DNA of 37,673 nucleotides from CAWBRT01 sp050015355. GTDB lineage: Bacteria > Acidobacteriota > Terriglobia > Terriglobales > Acidobacteriaceae. The position numbers and the translations under genes were made by a program. Shown here piece after piece: positions 1 through 8,359 of the stretch. The first letter of the stretch is position 1; the number at the start of each line of letters is the position of its first letter. The notes beneath the pieces were generated by a model that was given only the letters and a program-made list of their open reading frames with translations, did no database searches and was not told the origin of the DNA. The stretch is taken from assembly GCA_050015355.1 (NCBI GenBank), contig JBEKBO010000033.1, positions 1 through 37,673 of the forward strand. Reading direction: 5' to 3'.

Positions 1-97
1 CAAACCCCAGCAGCCGCCGACGGCAGCCTGGATAAATCCGCCTGTTTTGACGACGGCGAGTCAGGAAAATGCTCACTAATTAACGCCGCCGGGTGTC

Positions 98-3000
98 TCA
101 AAATCGTTGACAAGTTCCGGCATCCTGCTCCTGGGTCCTAGAACTTTTGCAATCCCGGGTGTCATCCCATCCGGGGATAACACCGGCAATCGCTTCTTCC
201 AGTTCTCGGCCGTTTATCGGCTTGGAGATATATCCGTCCATCCCCGCTTCGATGCAGCGCTCTCGGTCTCCCTTCATGGCGTGAGCGGTCATGGCGATGA
301 TCGGGATGTGCAATTGAGTCTGTCTTTCCTTCTCGCGAATCTTCTCAGTTGCCTTCAGTCCGTCCATCTCCGGCATTTGCACATCCATGAAGATTGCGTC
401 AAAGTCCTGCCGTGCAATGGCGTCCAGCGCCTCCTGGCCATTTCCCACCACGGCCACTGTGTGCCCGAGTTTCTCGAGCATTCGCGTCGCAATCTTCTGA
501 TTGACGGCGTTGTCCTCCGCCAGCAAGATATTCAATCGGCGGGATTCGCGCGGGCTACGGCGGGTAGTGAGCCCGGACAAATCTTCGGTCTGCCTGACCT
601 TGCCGAGCACGGCTATCATCGCATCGAACAATTGCGATTGACGGATAGGCTTGGTTAGGTAGGCCGCTATCCCCAACTCCCGGCAGCGAGCCGCATCGCC
701 GCGTCTTCCCGCCGAGCTCAACATCATGATCGTCGCGCCTGCCAGCCTGGGTTCCTGCTTGATTCTCTGGGCGACGCTGAATCCGTCGAGATCTGGCATC
801 TGGCAATCAAGCAGCACCAGTTTGAACGGGTTCTGATCGGCGAGAGCTTGTCCCATGGCATTGAGGGCGCTAACGCCGCCGTCAGCGCACGCCGGTATCG
901 TTCTCCAGCGCGTCAACATCTCTTCCAGGATGCGCCTGTTCGTAGAGTTATCATCCACGACCAGAACTCGCAGCCCGTCGAGTGTGCGCGGTTGATTTTC
1001 TGAAGCCGCTGTGGCCAGCGAACGCGCTACCTTGAAGCGAGCGGTGAAGTGGAATGTACTACCCTGGCCAGCTTCGCTTTCAACCCAAATCCGGCCGTTC
1101 ATGATCGCGATCAGCCGCGCCGAGATTGCAAGCCCGAGACCCGTTCCTCCGTACCTGCGAGTGATCGATCCGTCCGCTTGTTCAAAGGGCGCGAAAATAC
1201 TCTCCTGTCGCTCGCGTGGAATGCCAACGCCCGTATCTTTGACGGAGAAATGGATAACCACTTCGTCGGCGTTGGATTCCTGCCGCTCGGCTTGAACAAC
1301 GATCTCTCCCCGCTCGGTAAACTTGATTGCATTGCTCACCAAGTTCGTCACCACTTGGCGCAGCCGGCCAGGATCGCCGGCCAGCAATTCGGGCAGGTCG
1401 GCATCAACACGGTATGCCAGCTCCAGACCCTTCTGCTCAGCCCGCACGCCCAACGGGTCCAGCGTGTCGCCCAAACAGTTGCGCAGGCCGAAGTCGATAG
1501 TTTCGAATTCGAGTTTTCCGGACTCGATCTTGGAAAAATCAAGAATGTCGTCGATCACGGTTAACAGAGCTTCGGCGGAGGACTTCGCCAGCTTCAGGTA
1601 TTCAGACTGCTCTGGTTTGAGGTCCGTGTCGAGGGCAAGCTCCAGCATTCCCATTACGCCGTTCATCGGCGTTCTAACTTCGTGGCTCATGTTTGCCAGG
1701 AATTCACTCTTTGCGCGGTTCGCGGCTTCCGACGCTTCCTTGGCGGCGCGCAACTCCGTGGCTTCCCGCATACGCGCGGTGATATCTTCGATGATTCCAA
1801 TGTTGGTTTCTTCGTTTAGGCGGGAGGCGGTGACCCGTATCCAGATGATCTTGCCATCTTTGCGGATGTAGCGCTTTTCCATTTCGTAGTACGGCGACTT
1901 TCCCTCCTTGAAAGCCGTCAGGAGCTCCCGATTGTGCGCGCAATCCTCAGGATGGGTGAGGTCGTAGTAGGTCATCCCCTTCAACTCTTCGGCCGAATAG
2001 CCGGTGATCCGCTGGAACGCGGGGTTGACCTCCAGGAAACGTCCCTCGTGATCCGCCAGGTCGATGCCTACGGGGGCGCGGTCCAGAATTGCCCCAAGCC
2101 TTTCCGCCGTAGCCTGGAGTTGCTGCTCCGCCTGCTTGCGCGCAGTGATATCTTCGATGATCGAGATTTTGTGCTCATCATCCAGCCGTGTACCGATGAT
2201 GCGTACCCAGATCATCTTGCCATTCTTGAGGAGGTAGCGCTTTTCGAAGTCGTAGTTCTTCAACTTTCCCCGCATCAACCCATCCACAAGCTCCATGTTA
2301 TGCGCGATGTCATCGGGATGAGTCACAGCCTTCCAGTCCATCTGTTTCAGCTCCTCCGCGGAATAACCGATCATCCGCTGGAAGGCGGCATTCGTCTCCT
2401 CGAAGCGATTCTGCAGGGTTCCGGTAACGATCCCTACCGGCGCATTGTCCAGGATAGCCTGCAGCCTGTTGGCCGTGGCCTGAAGCTGCTTTTCCGTCCG
2501 CTTACGCTCGGTAATGTCAATGTATGCGCCTACCGCCCCGCGGACTCTGCCTGTGTCGTCCAGCAGCGGCACGGCGTTGCCAAAAAGCTCCCGCGAGGTA
2601 CCGTCGTCGAATGCGATCGTGTACTCACAATCCCGGACCTCGCGTCCGGTTGCCGCCGCCAATTCCACCGGCAGCTCATCGGGGGAAAGCTCCTGTCCGT
2701 CCCGCAGCATGTGGAAAGTCGATGGCGCATCACCCTCGGGCGCCATCTTTGAAGTGTTAGCCCCGGGTGGCAACCGAAGAAGGTCATACGCCGCGCGGTT
2801 GCTCGTCATCCGCCGACATTCGGGGTCATGGGCAATGAACGTGACTGCCGGCACGGCATCCAGGATAGCCGCCAGTTCCGTGGCCAGAGCACGCGCCTCG
2901 GCTTCGCTTCGCTCCAGTTCCGCATTGAACCGCTTCAGATCTTCGGTTTCACGGCGAGCTGCTTCAGCGCGCTCGCGCTCCACCGCGCGTTGTTGAATTA

Positions 3001-4144
3001 GCTGCGATGCCTTGACCAACGATTCAGCGGCTTCGTCGAACTCAGTGAGTTCAAGGCGCCCGATCGCCACTGATTCGCCGCGTCCTAGGGCGAGGGCAGG
3101 GGCGATCAGACCCTGGATCGAGCTAGCGATGCGTCGTGCCATGAGGAGAGCCAGCGCGACGCCGGTGAGCGACAGCAGAGCCGTGCCAGCGATAGTCCAC
3201 CACAGCCAGCGCCAAATCTCTGCCATCATGATTGCTTTGGGCACCCCGATCATTACTGTCCAGCCAGAGGTCGCCGATCGGCTGAAACTGTTGAACATCG
3301 GGACACCCTCGAAGTTGATACCCTGTGCCGTACCCTCCGCGGTATCCCTCAACCGTTGCACCAGAGCGGGGCCGGGTTGCCGGCCGACAAACTCCTCCGC
3401 TAAACGAGTCCGGGCAATCAAGGCCTGATTGCTGTCGTAGATTATTCCAAGCCATTCCGACGTAAACTGCTGCAGCAAAAGAACTCTGCCGAAGCGATCA
3501 GTAGGGACGTTCATGGCCAAGTCGTAGACAACTCGACCGTCGCGGAACACCGGGACGTGCACACTGATCATAAGACGCCCCGTAAAAACGCCCTTGAATG
3601 AGTTGGTGATGAGCGGCCTACCGGTCGCATAGACCTGGTGAACTGCATCCGGGACGCTGTGCTTGGGCAAGGGTGCGCCAAACGGGCGAAATGTATTGAT
3701 GAGTTCCTGCCCAGTCGCGTCTGCAAGGAGGATATAGGCACCAGGATGAGCTTCCAGGACCAGCCGCGCCTGACGACGGTAAAAGGCGGGCAGGTCGCCG
3801 GAGACGAGCGAAGGTGAAGTTGCAAGAGCGTTCAAGCTGGCTTGCATGTTGACCAGCTCCCGGTCAATCACCATCGTGAGCGCGCGCGCTGTTTCCAGCA
3901 TGCGCTGTTCGGTAAGCGCCCGTCTGCTCTGGTAGTTGTAGTAGACGAGAAATCCAGCGGCGACCCATACCGGCAGCACACAAGCAACGACAAGAGACGC
4001 AAGCCGGAATCGAATAGAAACCCGGCGGCGGTTTCCAGAGGGCGCCTGCACCTCCGCCGTAGCATCTATGTCGGAGGTGCCGGTTGCGGATGAACTGGCG
4101 GCTGCCGGCTGGCTGACGATATCTTCTTTCGTTTCTGGTTTCAT
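98..4144 (-). CDS. Hybrid sensor histidine kinase with three PAS and two receiver domains
   Basis: This is a 1348-residue inner-membrane signalling protein. A cytoplasmic tail is followed by a membrane segment at about residues 49-70. A Cache-like extracytoplasmic sensor runs to about 310, and a second membrane segment lies at about 311-335. A linker and three PAS modules follow (about 422-545, 560-680, 682-800); the last two are close relatives that share the Y-S-A-E-E-L-K signature. The HisKA box S-H-E-V-R-T-P places the phospho-accepting His near residue 820. The ATPase domain has D-T-G-V-G-I-P and G-G-T-G-L-G-L boxes. Two receivers follow, with phospho-acceptor Asp near 1113 (L-L-D-C-Q-M-P) and 1254 (M-D-V-Q-M-P). 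No HPt domain is visible, and no response regulator lies next to it, so its partner is elsewhere. Its ATG overlaps the stop of the 55-codon gene upstream (ATGA) and has a poor ribosome site, suggesting coupled translation. The ligand cannot be told from sequence. Confidence 0.95.
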   Translation of the reverse strand: MKPETKEDIVSQPAAASSSATGTSDIDATAEVQAPSGNRRRVSIRFRLASLVVACVLPVWVAAGFLVYYNYQSRRALTEQRMLETARALTMVIDRELVNMQASLNALATSPSLVSGDLPAFYRRQARLVLEAHPGAYILLADATGQELINTFRPFGAPLPKHSVPDAVHQVYATGRPLITNSFKGVFTGRLMISVHVPVFRDGRVVYDLAMNVPTDRFGRVLLLQQFTSEWLGIIYDSNQALIARTRLAEEFVGRQPGPALVQRLRDTAEGTAQGINFEGVPMFNSFSRSATSGWTVMIGVPKAIMMAEIWRWLWWTIAGTALLSLTGVALALLMARRIASSIQGLIAPALALGRGESVAIGRLELTEFDEAAESLVKASQLIQQRAVERERAEAARRETEDLKRFNAELERSEAEARALATELAAILDAVPAVTFIAHDPECRRMTSNRAAYDLLRLPPGANTSKMAPEGDAPSTFHMLRDGQELSPDELPVELAAATGREVRDCEYTIAFDDGTSRELFGNAVPLLDDTGRVRGAVGAYIDITERKRTEKQLQATANRLQAILDNAPVGIVTGTLQNRFEETNAAFQRMIGYSAEELKQMDWKAVTHPDDIAHNMELVDGLMRGKLKNYDFEKRYLLKNGKMIWVRIIGTRLDDEHKISIIEDITARKQAEQQLQATAERLGAILDRAPVGIDLADHEGRFLEVNPAFQRITGYSAEELKGMTYYDLTHPEDCAHNRELLTAFKEGKSPYYEMEKRYIRKDGKIIWIRVTASRLNEETNIGIIEDITARMREATELRAAKEASEAANRAKSEFLANMSHEVRTPMNGVMGMLELALDTDLKPEQSEYLKLAKSSAEALLTVIDDILDFSKIESGKLEFETIDFGLRNCLGDTLDPLGVRAEQKGLELAYRVDADLPELLAGDPGRLRQVVTNLVSNAIKFTERGEIVVQAERQESNADEVVIHFSVKDTGVGIPRERQESIFAPFEQADGSITRRYGGTGLGLAISARLIAIMNGRIWVESEAGQGSTFHFTARFKVARSLATAASENQPRTLDGLRVLVVDDNSTNRRILEEMLTRWRTIPACADGGVSALNAMGQALADQNPFKLVLLDCQMPDLDGFSVAQRIKQEPRLAGATIMMLSSAGRRGDAARCRELGIAAYLTKPIRQSQLFDAMIAVLGKVRQTEDLSGLTTRRSPRESRRLNILLAEDNAVNQKIATRMLEKLGHTVAVVGNGQEALDAIARQDFDAIFMDVQMPEMDGLKATEKIREKERQTQLHIPIIAMTAHAMKGDRERCIEAGMDGYISKPINGRELEEAIAGVIPGWDDTRDCKSSRTQEQDAGTCQRF

Positions 4145-4308
4145 TTGGTCGTTGTGTATGTCTGCTGTCCGCTTGGCGGCTCCAGCTCACGTTCAAATGC
4201 TTCTTTAACGCGGGCCAGAGTTGAAGCGCGATAGATCGAATTCAACAGCGCACCGATCGCACAGCCGAGCAGGAACACGACAAGGGTCAATAGCGAGCAA
4301 TTCTGCAT
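4141..4308 (-). CDS. 55-residue membrane mini-protein coupled to the hybrid kinase
   Basis: A short gene runs from ATG at 4308 to TGA at 4141-4143. The protein begins M-Q-N-C-S-L-L-T-L-V-V-F-L-L-G-C and continues with a hydrophobic stretch to about residue 22, then a charged helix (R-V-K-E-A-F-E-R-E-L-E) and a polar tail. That gives one predicted membrane segment and a cytoplasmic amphipathic helix. Its stop overlaps the kinase start as ATGA, so it is placed to be co-translated with the kinase. Its first 16 codons and upstream region recur about 490 bases away (4723-4852) with only a synonymous change in the coding part, which argues that the reading frame is real. I do not recognise the family. 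A small regulator or stabiliser of the kinase, or simply a coupling leader, are both possible. Confidence 0.6.
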   Translation of the reverse strand: MQNCSLLTLVVFLLGCAIGALLNSIYRASTLARVKEAFERELEPPSGQQTYTTTK

Positions 4309-4367
4309 AACATTCACCAAAAATGAACTTCACAGTTCTTTGTCTTGCGCCGTCTCCACTAGAGCAG
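4260..4367. repeat. Imperfect direct repeat, copy A (about 108 bp)
   Basis: This stretch matches 4746-4852 with a handful of substitutions and small indels. It carries the upstream region, ribosome site and first 16 codons of the 55-residue mini-gene. It starts at CACAGCCGAG and ends at CCACTAGAGCAG. The copies are in the same orientation, about 486 bases apart. Confidence 0.9.
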
Positions 4368-4487
4368 GGCACGCGCATGACCTCATATTTTTCAACTGTC
4401 ACGCCACGCGCAGAGCTGGAGCGACTGTTCCGGGATCACTGCGCTGCGAAATCCGTATGAAACAGCACTCCGTGCGACAAGGCCGCA

Positions 4488-4730
4488 CTATAACTTTGCC
4501 AGCTTGGCGAGCGCCGGCACGTGCCCTTGCGCCGCGGATAGCTCGAACCATTCTCGTGCCTGCGTCATGTTGCCCAGGTCTTCAAGTGCGATCGCCACGA
4601 TGTATTGCGCCGGCGCGCTGCCGGCAATCGCTTCGTCGGCGATGGAATGCCAAATTCCCGGCTCCAGCGAACTGCGGTCGATCGCGAACGCTTGCAGCGC
4701 TAACGACATCGCACTCTCTCGTTCAGACAT
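4488..4730 (-). CDS. Small Sel1/TPR-like repeat protein
   Basis: An 80-residue protein is read from the ATG at 4730, which has GGAGG five bases upstream. A longer reading back to 4769 lacks this support and would lie in the duplicated leader. The C-terminal half, with A-P-A-Q-Y-I-V-A-I-A-L then A-R-E-W-F-E-L-S-A-A-Q-G-H, fits one Sel1-type helical repeat, a protein-binding fold. The start codon lies within the stop of the 23-codon leader ORF (ATGTCTGA), so translation is probably coupled to it. The gene lies upstream of the mini-protein and kinase on the same strand and may share their transcript. Its partner is unknown. Confidence 0.6.
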   Translation of the reverse strand: MSERESAMSLALQAFAIDRSSLEPGIWHSIADEAIAGSAPAQYIVAIALEDLGNMTQAREWFELSAAQGHVPALAKLAKL

Positions 4731-4794
4731 CGAGGCCTCCAGCTTCACAGCCGAGTAGGAACACGACAAGGGTCAATAGCGAGCAATTCTGCAT
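4723..4794 (-). CDS. 23-residue leader ORF, truncated copy of the mini-protein
   Basis: ATG at 4794 to TGA at 4723-4725. The first 16 codons encode the same residues as the 55-residue mini-protein at 4308. The frame then departs to E-A-G-G-L-D-V and stops inside the start of the Sel1-like gene. The GGAGG that serves the Sel1-like gene sits inside this ORF. It is either a coupling leader peptide or the remnant of a duplication. Whether it is translated is unproven, but upstream GGGGA is a usable ribosome site. Confidence 0.4.
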   Translation of the reverse strand: MQNCSLLTLVVFLLGCEAGGLDV

Positions 4795-4852
4795 AACATT
4801 CCCCAAAATGAAATTCACTCTTCTTTATCTTGCGTCCTCTCCACTAGAGCAG
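4746..4852. repeat. Imperfect direct repeat, copy B (about 107 bp)
   Basis: Second copy of the 4260-4367 element. It begins at CACAGCCGAG and ends at CCACTAGAGCAG, in the same orientation. Differences from copy A include CTA for CTG in the coding part and several changes in the upstream part. Confidence 0.9.
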
Positions 4853-4861
4853 TTGCGGAGT

Positions 4862-4880
4862 TTGCCGGTGGGCAAAAGCC
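4862..4880 (-). terminator. Weak GC hairpin after the exported hypothetical gene
   Basis: GCC-GGT-GGGC, AAAA loop, then GCCC-GGC forms a bulged hairpin about 40 bases beyond the stop of the gene ending at 4917. There is no U-run, so an intrinsic terminator is uncertain. Confidence 0.25.
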
Positions 4881-4916
4881 CGGCTTTCGCCGTCGTATAC
4901 CTTCCGCGATTCCGGT

Positions 4917-5489
4917 CTAGCGAGCCCGGAGATTGCTGGCAACACCCAGCATGTGCCCCATAGTTAGAGACAGACTCGGAATCATCCACAATCTGCGCTC
5001 AGGTGACCTCTTGCGCACTAGACGGCTCAACATTATTTCGCCAACTAAGAAAGGAGCATTGGTGCCGTATAACCGGGCCCGCGTGGGGTGAGCGCCATAG
5101 AGGGGATTGACCTCGCGACACGGCTGCGGGCAATGTAAGGTTACTTCAGCATCAGCGATCGTACTGCCGAGGGCGAGCGCAGCCAAAATGCCGAATTTCC
5201 AATCGACGATTCGCGACTCGACAGGTGCCGCCGTGATCTCCAGTCTGCTTGAGACAATGCTGTTGCTGAATGGCACAATAGGCTCCCGACGCACAAACGC
5301 GGTAAAGTTGTTCGTTGTCTTCGGCGTCTCCTCTGCTGCCAGGTACGGGCGTTGACAATCAGAAAACATGGCCCACGGCGTTGATCGGCTGGCGGATGGA
5401 TCGGCCTGATCTCCCCTTTCTCCTTGCGGAAACGAGAACGGTGCGCACAACATAACGCACAAGAGTAAACCGCCGGCTAGCTTCGCCAT
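4917..5489 (-). CDS. Hypothetical exported/membrane protein
   Basis: A 190-residue protein starts at ATG 5489, preceded by a purine-rich GAGGAG/AGAGAG stretch. An N-terminal signal peptide is clear (M-A-K-L-A-G-G-L-L-L-C-V-M-L, then A-P-F-S-F). A second hydrophobic stretch lies near residue 100 (F-G-I-L-A-A-L-A-L-G-S-T-I-A-D-A-E), and a third weak one near the C-terminus. The segment with A-E-V-T-L-H-C, C-R-E-V-N-P-L-Y-G and P-T-R-A-R-L-Y resembles a family of uncharacterised proteins I associate with acidobacteria (pattern D-A-E-x-T, N-P-x, P-x-R-x-x-L-Y). That resemblance is from memory. No enzymatic motif is visible. It stands alone between the kinase block and the hydrogenase operon. Confidence 0.6.
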   Translation of the reverse strand: MAKLAGGLLLCVMLCAPFSFPQGERGDQADPSASRSTPWAMFSDCQRPYLAAEETPKTTNNFTAFVRREPIVPFSNSIVSSRLEITAAPVESRIVDWKFGILAALALGSTIADAEVTLHCPQPCREVNPLYGAHPTRARLYGTNAPFLVGEIMLSRLVRKRSPERRLWMIPSLSLTMGHMLGVASNLRAR

Positions 5490-5951
5490 TCTCTCTACTC
5501 CTCAACCCGTAGCTGCTTTGAATGCATCCGTATGCGCCCAACAGTGGTTGAACCGACTGGGGGCTAGCCGGACCGGCCACCATCTCTAAGTCCTCGATAC
5601 TTGGAAGTAGCAATCCGCGTTCCAACAGAGGAGGTGCGCCGCGCACTCATCTTGTGTTGATTCGCAGTGGGTTTTGGCGCCTGCGGGCCGATGGCGAACG
5701 CTGGGACACTGTCTGAATTCTGGAATTTGCTCTGGTTTCGAGAAGCGAACGGGAATCATGGCGGGAGCAGCGAGCGGTCTGTTTCGGGGATCTAGAGCAT
5801 CCGGAGGCAGCAGTCAAATCTGGGCCGAGAGCCATGCACCCCGTGCCCGTTGGCTACACGGACAATTCGTATTCCGTCCGTCACGATGTCCACGGCACCG
5901 GTCATGGCGGCGACATAAGCATGTCAGATCCGACCAGCCGGTTCAGGCAGA
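5490..5951. other. Gene-free stretch between the exported protein and the zinc-ribbon gene
   Basis: Open frames of 62-95 codons exist on both strands, but they are low-complexity, Arg/Ser-rich readings without ribosome sites or recognisable domains. I see no RNA gene or repeat. It should contain the promoter of the gene starting at 5489 and the end of the hydrogenase transcript. Confidence 0.5.
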
Positions 5952-6227
5952 TTAAGCACTGGAAGCTGCTGCGCGGTCCAAGTACTTACCGCACTTCCCA
6001 CACCTATTGCCGGCTGGCGAGAAGCCACAACGTCCACAGAGTCGTGCCAGCACGCCCTTATCTAAGAGCGGTTTGCCGCACTTGATACATTTGTCCTTAA
6101 TGACGCCGTAACAACTGGAGCACAGTTGAGCCACGATGGCTCCGCCGGAAAAGGCCTCTCCGCAGTTCAAGCACTCATTCTTGTGGGGACCAACCCCACA
6201 CGCCTCGCAGAGTTGTGCCGCTTGCAT
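5952..6227 (-). CDS. Triple zinc-ribbon protein at the end of the hydrogenase operon
   Basis: A 91-residue protein with six C-x-x-C knuckles (C-E-A-C, C-L-N-C, C-S-S-C, C-I-K-C, C-G-R-C, C-G-K-C) arranged as three tandem units of roughly 30 residues. Each unit could hold one zinc, or less likely an Fe-S centre. AAGGAG lies at a good distance before the ATG at 6227. It follows the hydrogenase small-subunit gene by 94 bases on the same strand, so it is probably the last gene of the operon. A role as assembly factor or metal-handling partner is only an inference from position. It has no membrane segment or signal peptide. I do not recognise a named family. Confidence 0.75.
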   Translation of the reverse strand: MQAAQLCEACGVGPHKNECLNCGEAFSGGAIVAQLCSSCYGVIKDKCIKCGKPLLDKGVLARLCGRCGFSPAGNRCGKCGKYLDRAAASSA

Positions 6228-6321
6228 GTGAATCTCCTTTGCCGACTATCGCGCTATGTCACCAAACTTCATAGCTGACAAGGCGCTCGCTAACTCGCAA
6301 GTTATGTAGTACTGCGCCGCA

Positions 6322-6858
6322 CTACACCTTCTCGGCCTTCTCATAAACGACCAGTTCGTCTTTCCCGCGAAGGTCACTCGGGTGGTAGCGCGGAATCGGG
6401 AATTCCAGTTCCTTAAACACAACTGGCGCAGTCTTCTTGTCTACCAGACCGAGGGCAACGGCGACTCCGTAAATGATAGCTTCCGGGCGCGGAGGGCAGC
6501 CGGGAATGTAATAACTTACCGGCAGAACTTTTTCTACTGGCCCGATGACAGAGTAACTGTCAAACCAGATGCCCCCGCCGCATGCGCACGAGCCTATCGC
6601 AAAAACAAGTTTGGGTGCCGGCATGGCTTCGTAGGCGCGCTTGAGCGCTTTGGCCGTGGAGCGCATCGCAGGACCCTGGCAGAGCATTACGTCCGCGTGG
6701 CGAGGCGAGCCAACTAACTTGATTCCAAAGCGTTCGACATCATAGTAAGGCGTAAGAACATTGAGAACCTCGATGTCGCAGCCATTGCAGCCCCCGCTGT
6801 TGGCATGATAGACCCACAATGATCGGCCGAACATTTTTTGGCAGAGGCTTTTCAGCAC
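6322..6858 (-). CDS. hycG: Group 4 [NiFe]-hydrogenase small subunit (NuoB/HycG-like)
   Basis: A 178-residue Fe-S subunit that passes electrons to the nickel site of the large subunit through a single proximal [4Fe-4S] cluster. The N-terminal C24-N-G-C27-D motif, a mid-protein G-S-C-A-C-G-G-G and a later P-G-C-P-P-R-P-E supply the cluster ligands typical of NuoB/HycG proteins. It is shorter than E. coli HycG (about 255) and lacks that protein's C-terminal extension, closer to the minimal Ech/NuoB length. The start is GTG at 6858 with AGGA seven bases upstream. It lies 36 bases after the ferredoxin-like subunit gene in the same operon. It is peripheral on the cytoplasmic face of the membrane. 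Confidence 0.93.
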   Translation of the reverse strand: MLKSLCQKMFGRSLWVYHANSGGCNGCDIEVLNVLTPYYDVERFGIKLVGSPRHADVMLCQGPAMRSTAKALKRAYEAMPAPKLVFAIGSCACGGGIWFDSYSVIGPVEKVLPVSYYIPGCPPRPEAIIYGVAVALGLVDKKTAPVVFKELEFPIPRYHPSDLRGKDELVVYEKAEKV

Positions 6859-6894
6859 TTGACGTCCTTTCGGCGCTCAGCAGGCTCTTGCATT

Positions 6895-7419
6895 TCACTC
6901 CAATTCGATCTTGATGTCGTCCACCACTGGATCGCTTTCGAAATAAGCCCGCGAACGGAAAACCCAGCGCTCGTTTTGCAAATCGTCGAAGCGATACCCC
7001 TTCATTTTTAGCCGTTCTAGCGCTGACGGCTCGCTGAAGCAGCGCCCGCATCTCTGGCAAGTGCTCATGAAAAGCTCCAGCCGCTGCTGCAAGTCGCCAA
7101 CGCTGTTCGTGCCAAGTTCAAAGTCATGGCTCATGGTGATGGCTTTCTCCGGGCAGACATCCGCGCATCGTCCACAGTAGGTGCAGCGCTGGCCGAGGTA
7201 CTTCAGGATGCGAATCTCCTGGCAAGCATCGAAGACGAGGACTGCGCGTCCCGGACAGTTGTTTGCGCAGCCCGCACAGCCAATGCATTTGACGCCATCG
7301 AAAACCGGGCGCCCACGAAATTTTTCCGGAAGTGGCCGCTGCGCCACAGGATACGGGAGTGTCACGCGCCCCGCCTTCAGGCAGATAACAGTTTCTTCGA
7401 GCTTGCTCAACAGAGACAT
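6895..7419 (-). CDS. hycF: Polyferredoxin-like hydrogenase subunit (NuoI/HycF-like)
   Basis: A 174-residue electron-transfer subunit with two [4Fe-4S] ferredoxin motifs (C-I-G-C-A-G-C-A-N-N-C-P and C-T-Y-C-G-R-C-A-D-V-C-P). A third, incomplete C-Q-R-C-G-R-C motif lies in the C-terminal part. E. coli HycF is 180 residues. The ATG at 7419 has AGGTGAG at the correct spacing. A reading that begins at 7620 would run deep into the preceding gene and is not used. It sits 11 bases after the membrane-subunit gene. It should wire the soluble input module to the small subunit. Confidence 0.92.
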   Translation of the reverse strand: MSLLSKLEETVICLKAGRVTLPYPVAQRPLPEKFRGRPVFDGVKCIGCAGCANNCPGRAVLVFDACQEIRILKYLGQRCTYCGRCADVCPEKAITMSHDFELGTNSVGDLQQRLELFMSTCQRCGRCFSEPSALERLKMKGYRFDDLQNERWVFRSRAYFESDPVVDDIKIELE

Positions 7420-7430
7420 GAGCTCACCTC

Positions 7431-8357
7431 TCAGTAGCCGTAAGTCGCCAGGCCCAGCGCCGCCAGAGCCATCACCAGCAGGCTTGCAAAGTAGCGGATC
7501 GCCTGATCGATCCGGTAACGCGCGTGGGTTGCGGCGACCACGGTGACCAATACCACCAAGCCAACCACCTTCAGCCAAAACGTCAGCCAGCCCAGCGGAA
7601 ATGCCAGTTCCGATCCCCACGGATCGAAAAGTCCGATAAAAAGTGCGCTATAGATCACAAGCTTTGCCATCGACGCGTACTTCAATAGAGCCAGCTTGGG
7701 GCCGGAGTATTCCATCAGCGGGCCCTCCATCAACTCGGTTTCCGCTTCCGAGATGTCGAAGGGCGCACGCTGAACGAAGGCCTGAAATGACAGCAGAATC
7801 ACCACGATCATGATCAGCCCGGACCATGGGAATCCGCTGGTGGCGTAAACCGATCCATGCAGCACGGTGTCCAAGCGGAACGACTGCGTGTGCACCGCGC
7901 CGGTGATGATCGCAATGACAAACAGCGGCTCCAGCGCGATCATGCTCATCATTTCGCGGCTGGTGCCGACGAGAGAGTAAGTGGAGCCCGCCGCCAGGCC
8001 CGCAAGCAGCGTGCAAATGCCGGAGAGCGTCAACAAATAGATCAGCAGGATCGCGTCGCCGGCATTGTTCATGGGCGCCGGAAAGCCCATCGGCACAAGG
8101 CAGGTCACGGCCAGCGCCGTCGCCATCGAAAGATAGACGGCGAACTGCTGCATGCACGGCATCTCGCCGGAGTCGATATCTTCCTTGCCCAGAAGCTTCA
8201 GCAGGTCGAAGTATGGCTGCAACAGCGGCGGTCCTTGTCTCGACTGAATGCGTGCCGTGAGCTTGCGAAGCACGCCCTGGAAGAACGGAGCCGCTAACAA
8301 AACGAGGCCCACGTTCAACAATCCGCCCAACATCATTCCAATCGCGCTTCGGTTCAT
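7431..8357 (-). CDS. hycD: Hydrogenase membrane subunit (NuoH/HycD-like)
   Basis: A 308-residue integral membrane protein with about eight hydrophobic helices, equal in length to E. coli HycD (307). Family marks include A-R-I-Q-S-R-Q-G-P-P-L-L-Q-P-Y-F-D near the N-terminus and R-A-P-F-D-I-S-E-A-E-T-E-L-M-E-G in a cytoplasmic loop, the conserved Glu/Asp-rich segment of complex I subunit H. It anchors the hydrogenase module to the membrane and belongs to the ion path. The ATG at 8357 lies two bases after the large-subunit stop; a longer reading to 8474 overlaps that gene. No frameshift is visible. Confidence 0.94.
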   Translation of the reverse strand: MNRSAIGMMLGGLLNVGLVLLAAPFFQGVLRKLTARIQSRQGPPLLQPYFDLLKLLGKEDIDSGEMPCMQQFAVYLSMATALAVTCLVPMGFPAPMNNAGDAILLIYLLTLSGICTLLAGLAAGSTYSLVGTSREMMSMIALEPLFVIAIITGAVHTQSFRLDTVLHGSVYATSGFPWSGLIMIVVILLSFQAFVQRAPFDISEAETELMEGPLMEYSGPKLALLKYASMAKLVIYSALFIGLFDPWGSELAFPLGWLTFWLKVVGLVVLVTVVAATHARYRIDQAIRYFASLLVMALAALGLATYGY

Positions 8358-8359
8358 AT

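Noticed and set aside
4205..4402. 65-codon minus-strand frame
   Set aside because: It is out of frame with the duplicated, translationally coupled 55-codon mini-gene that better explains the region.
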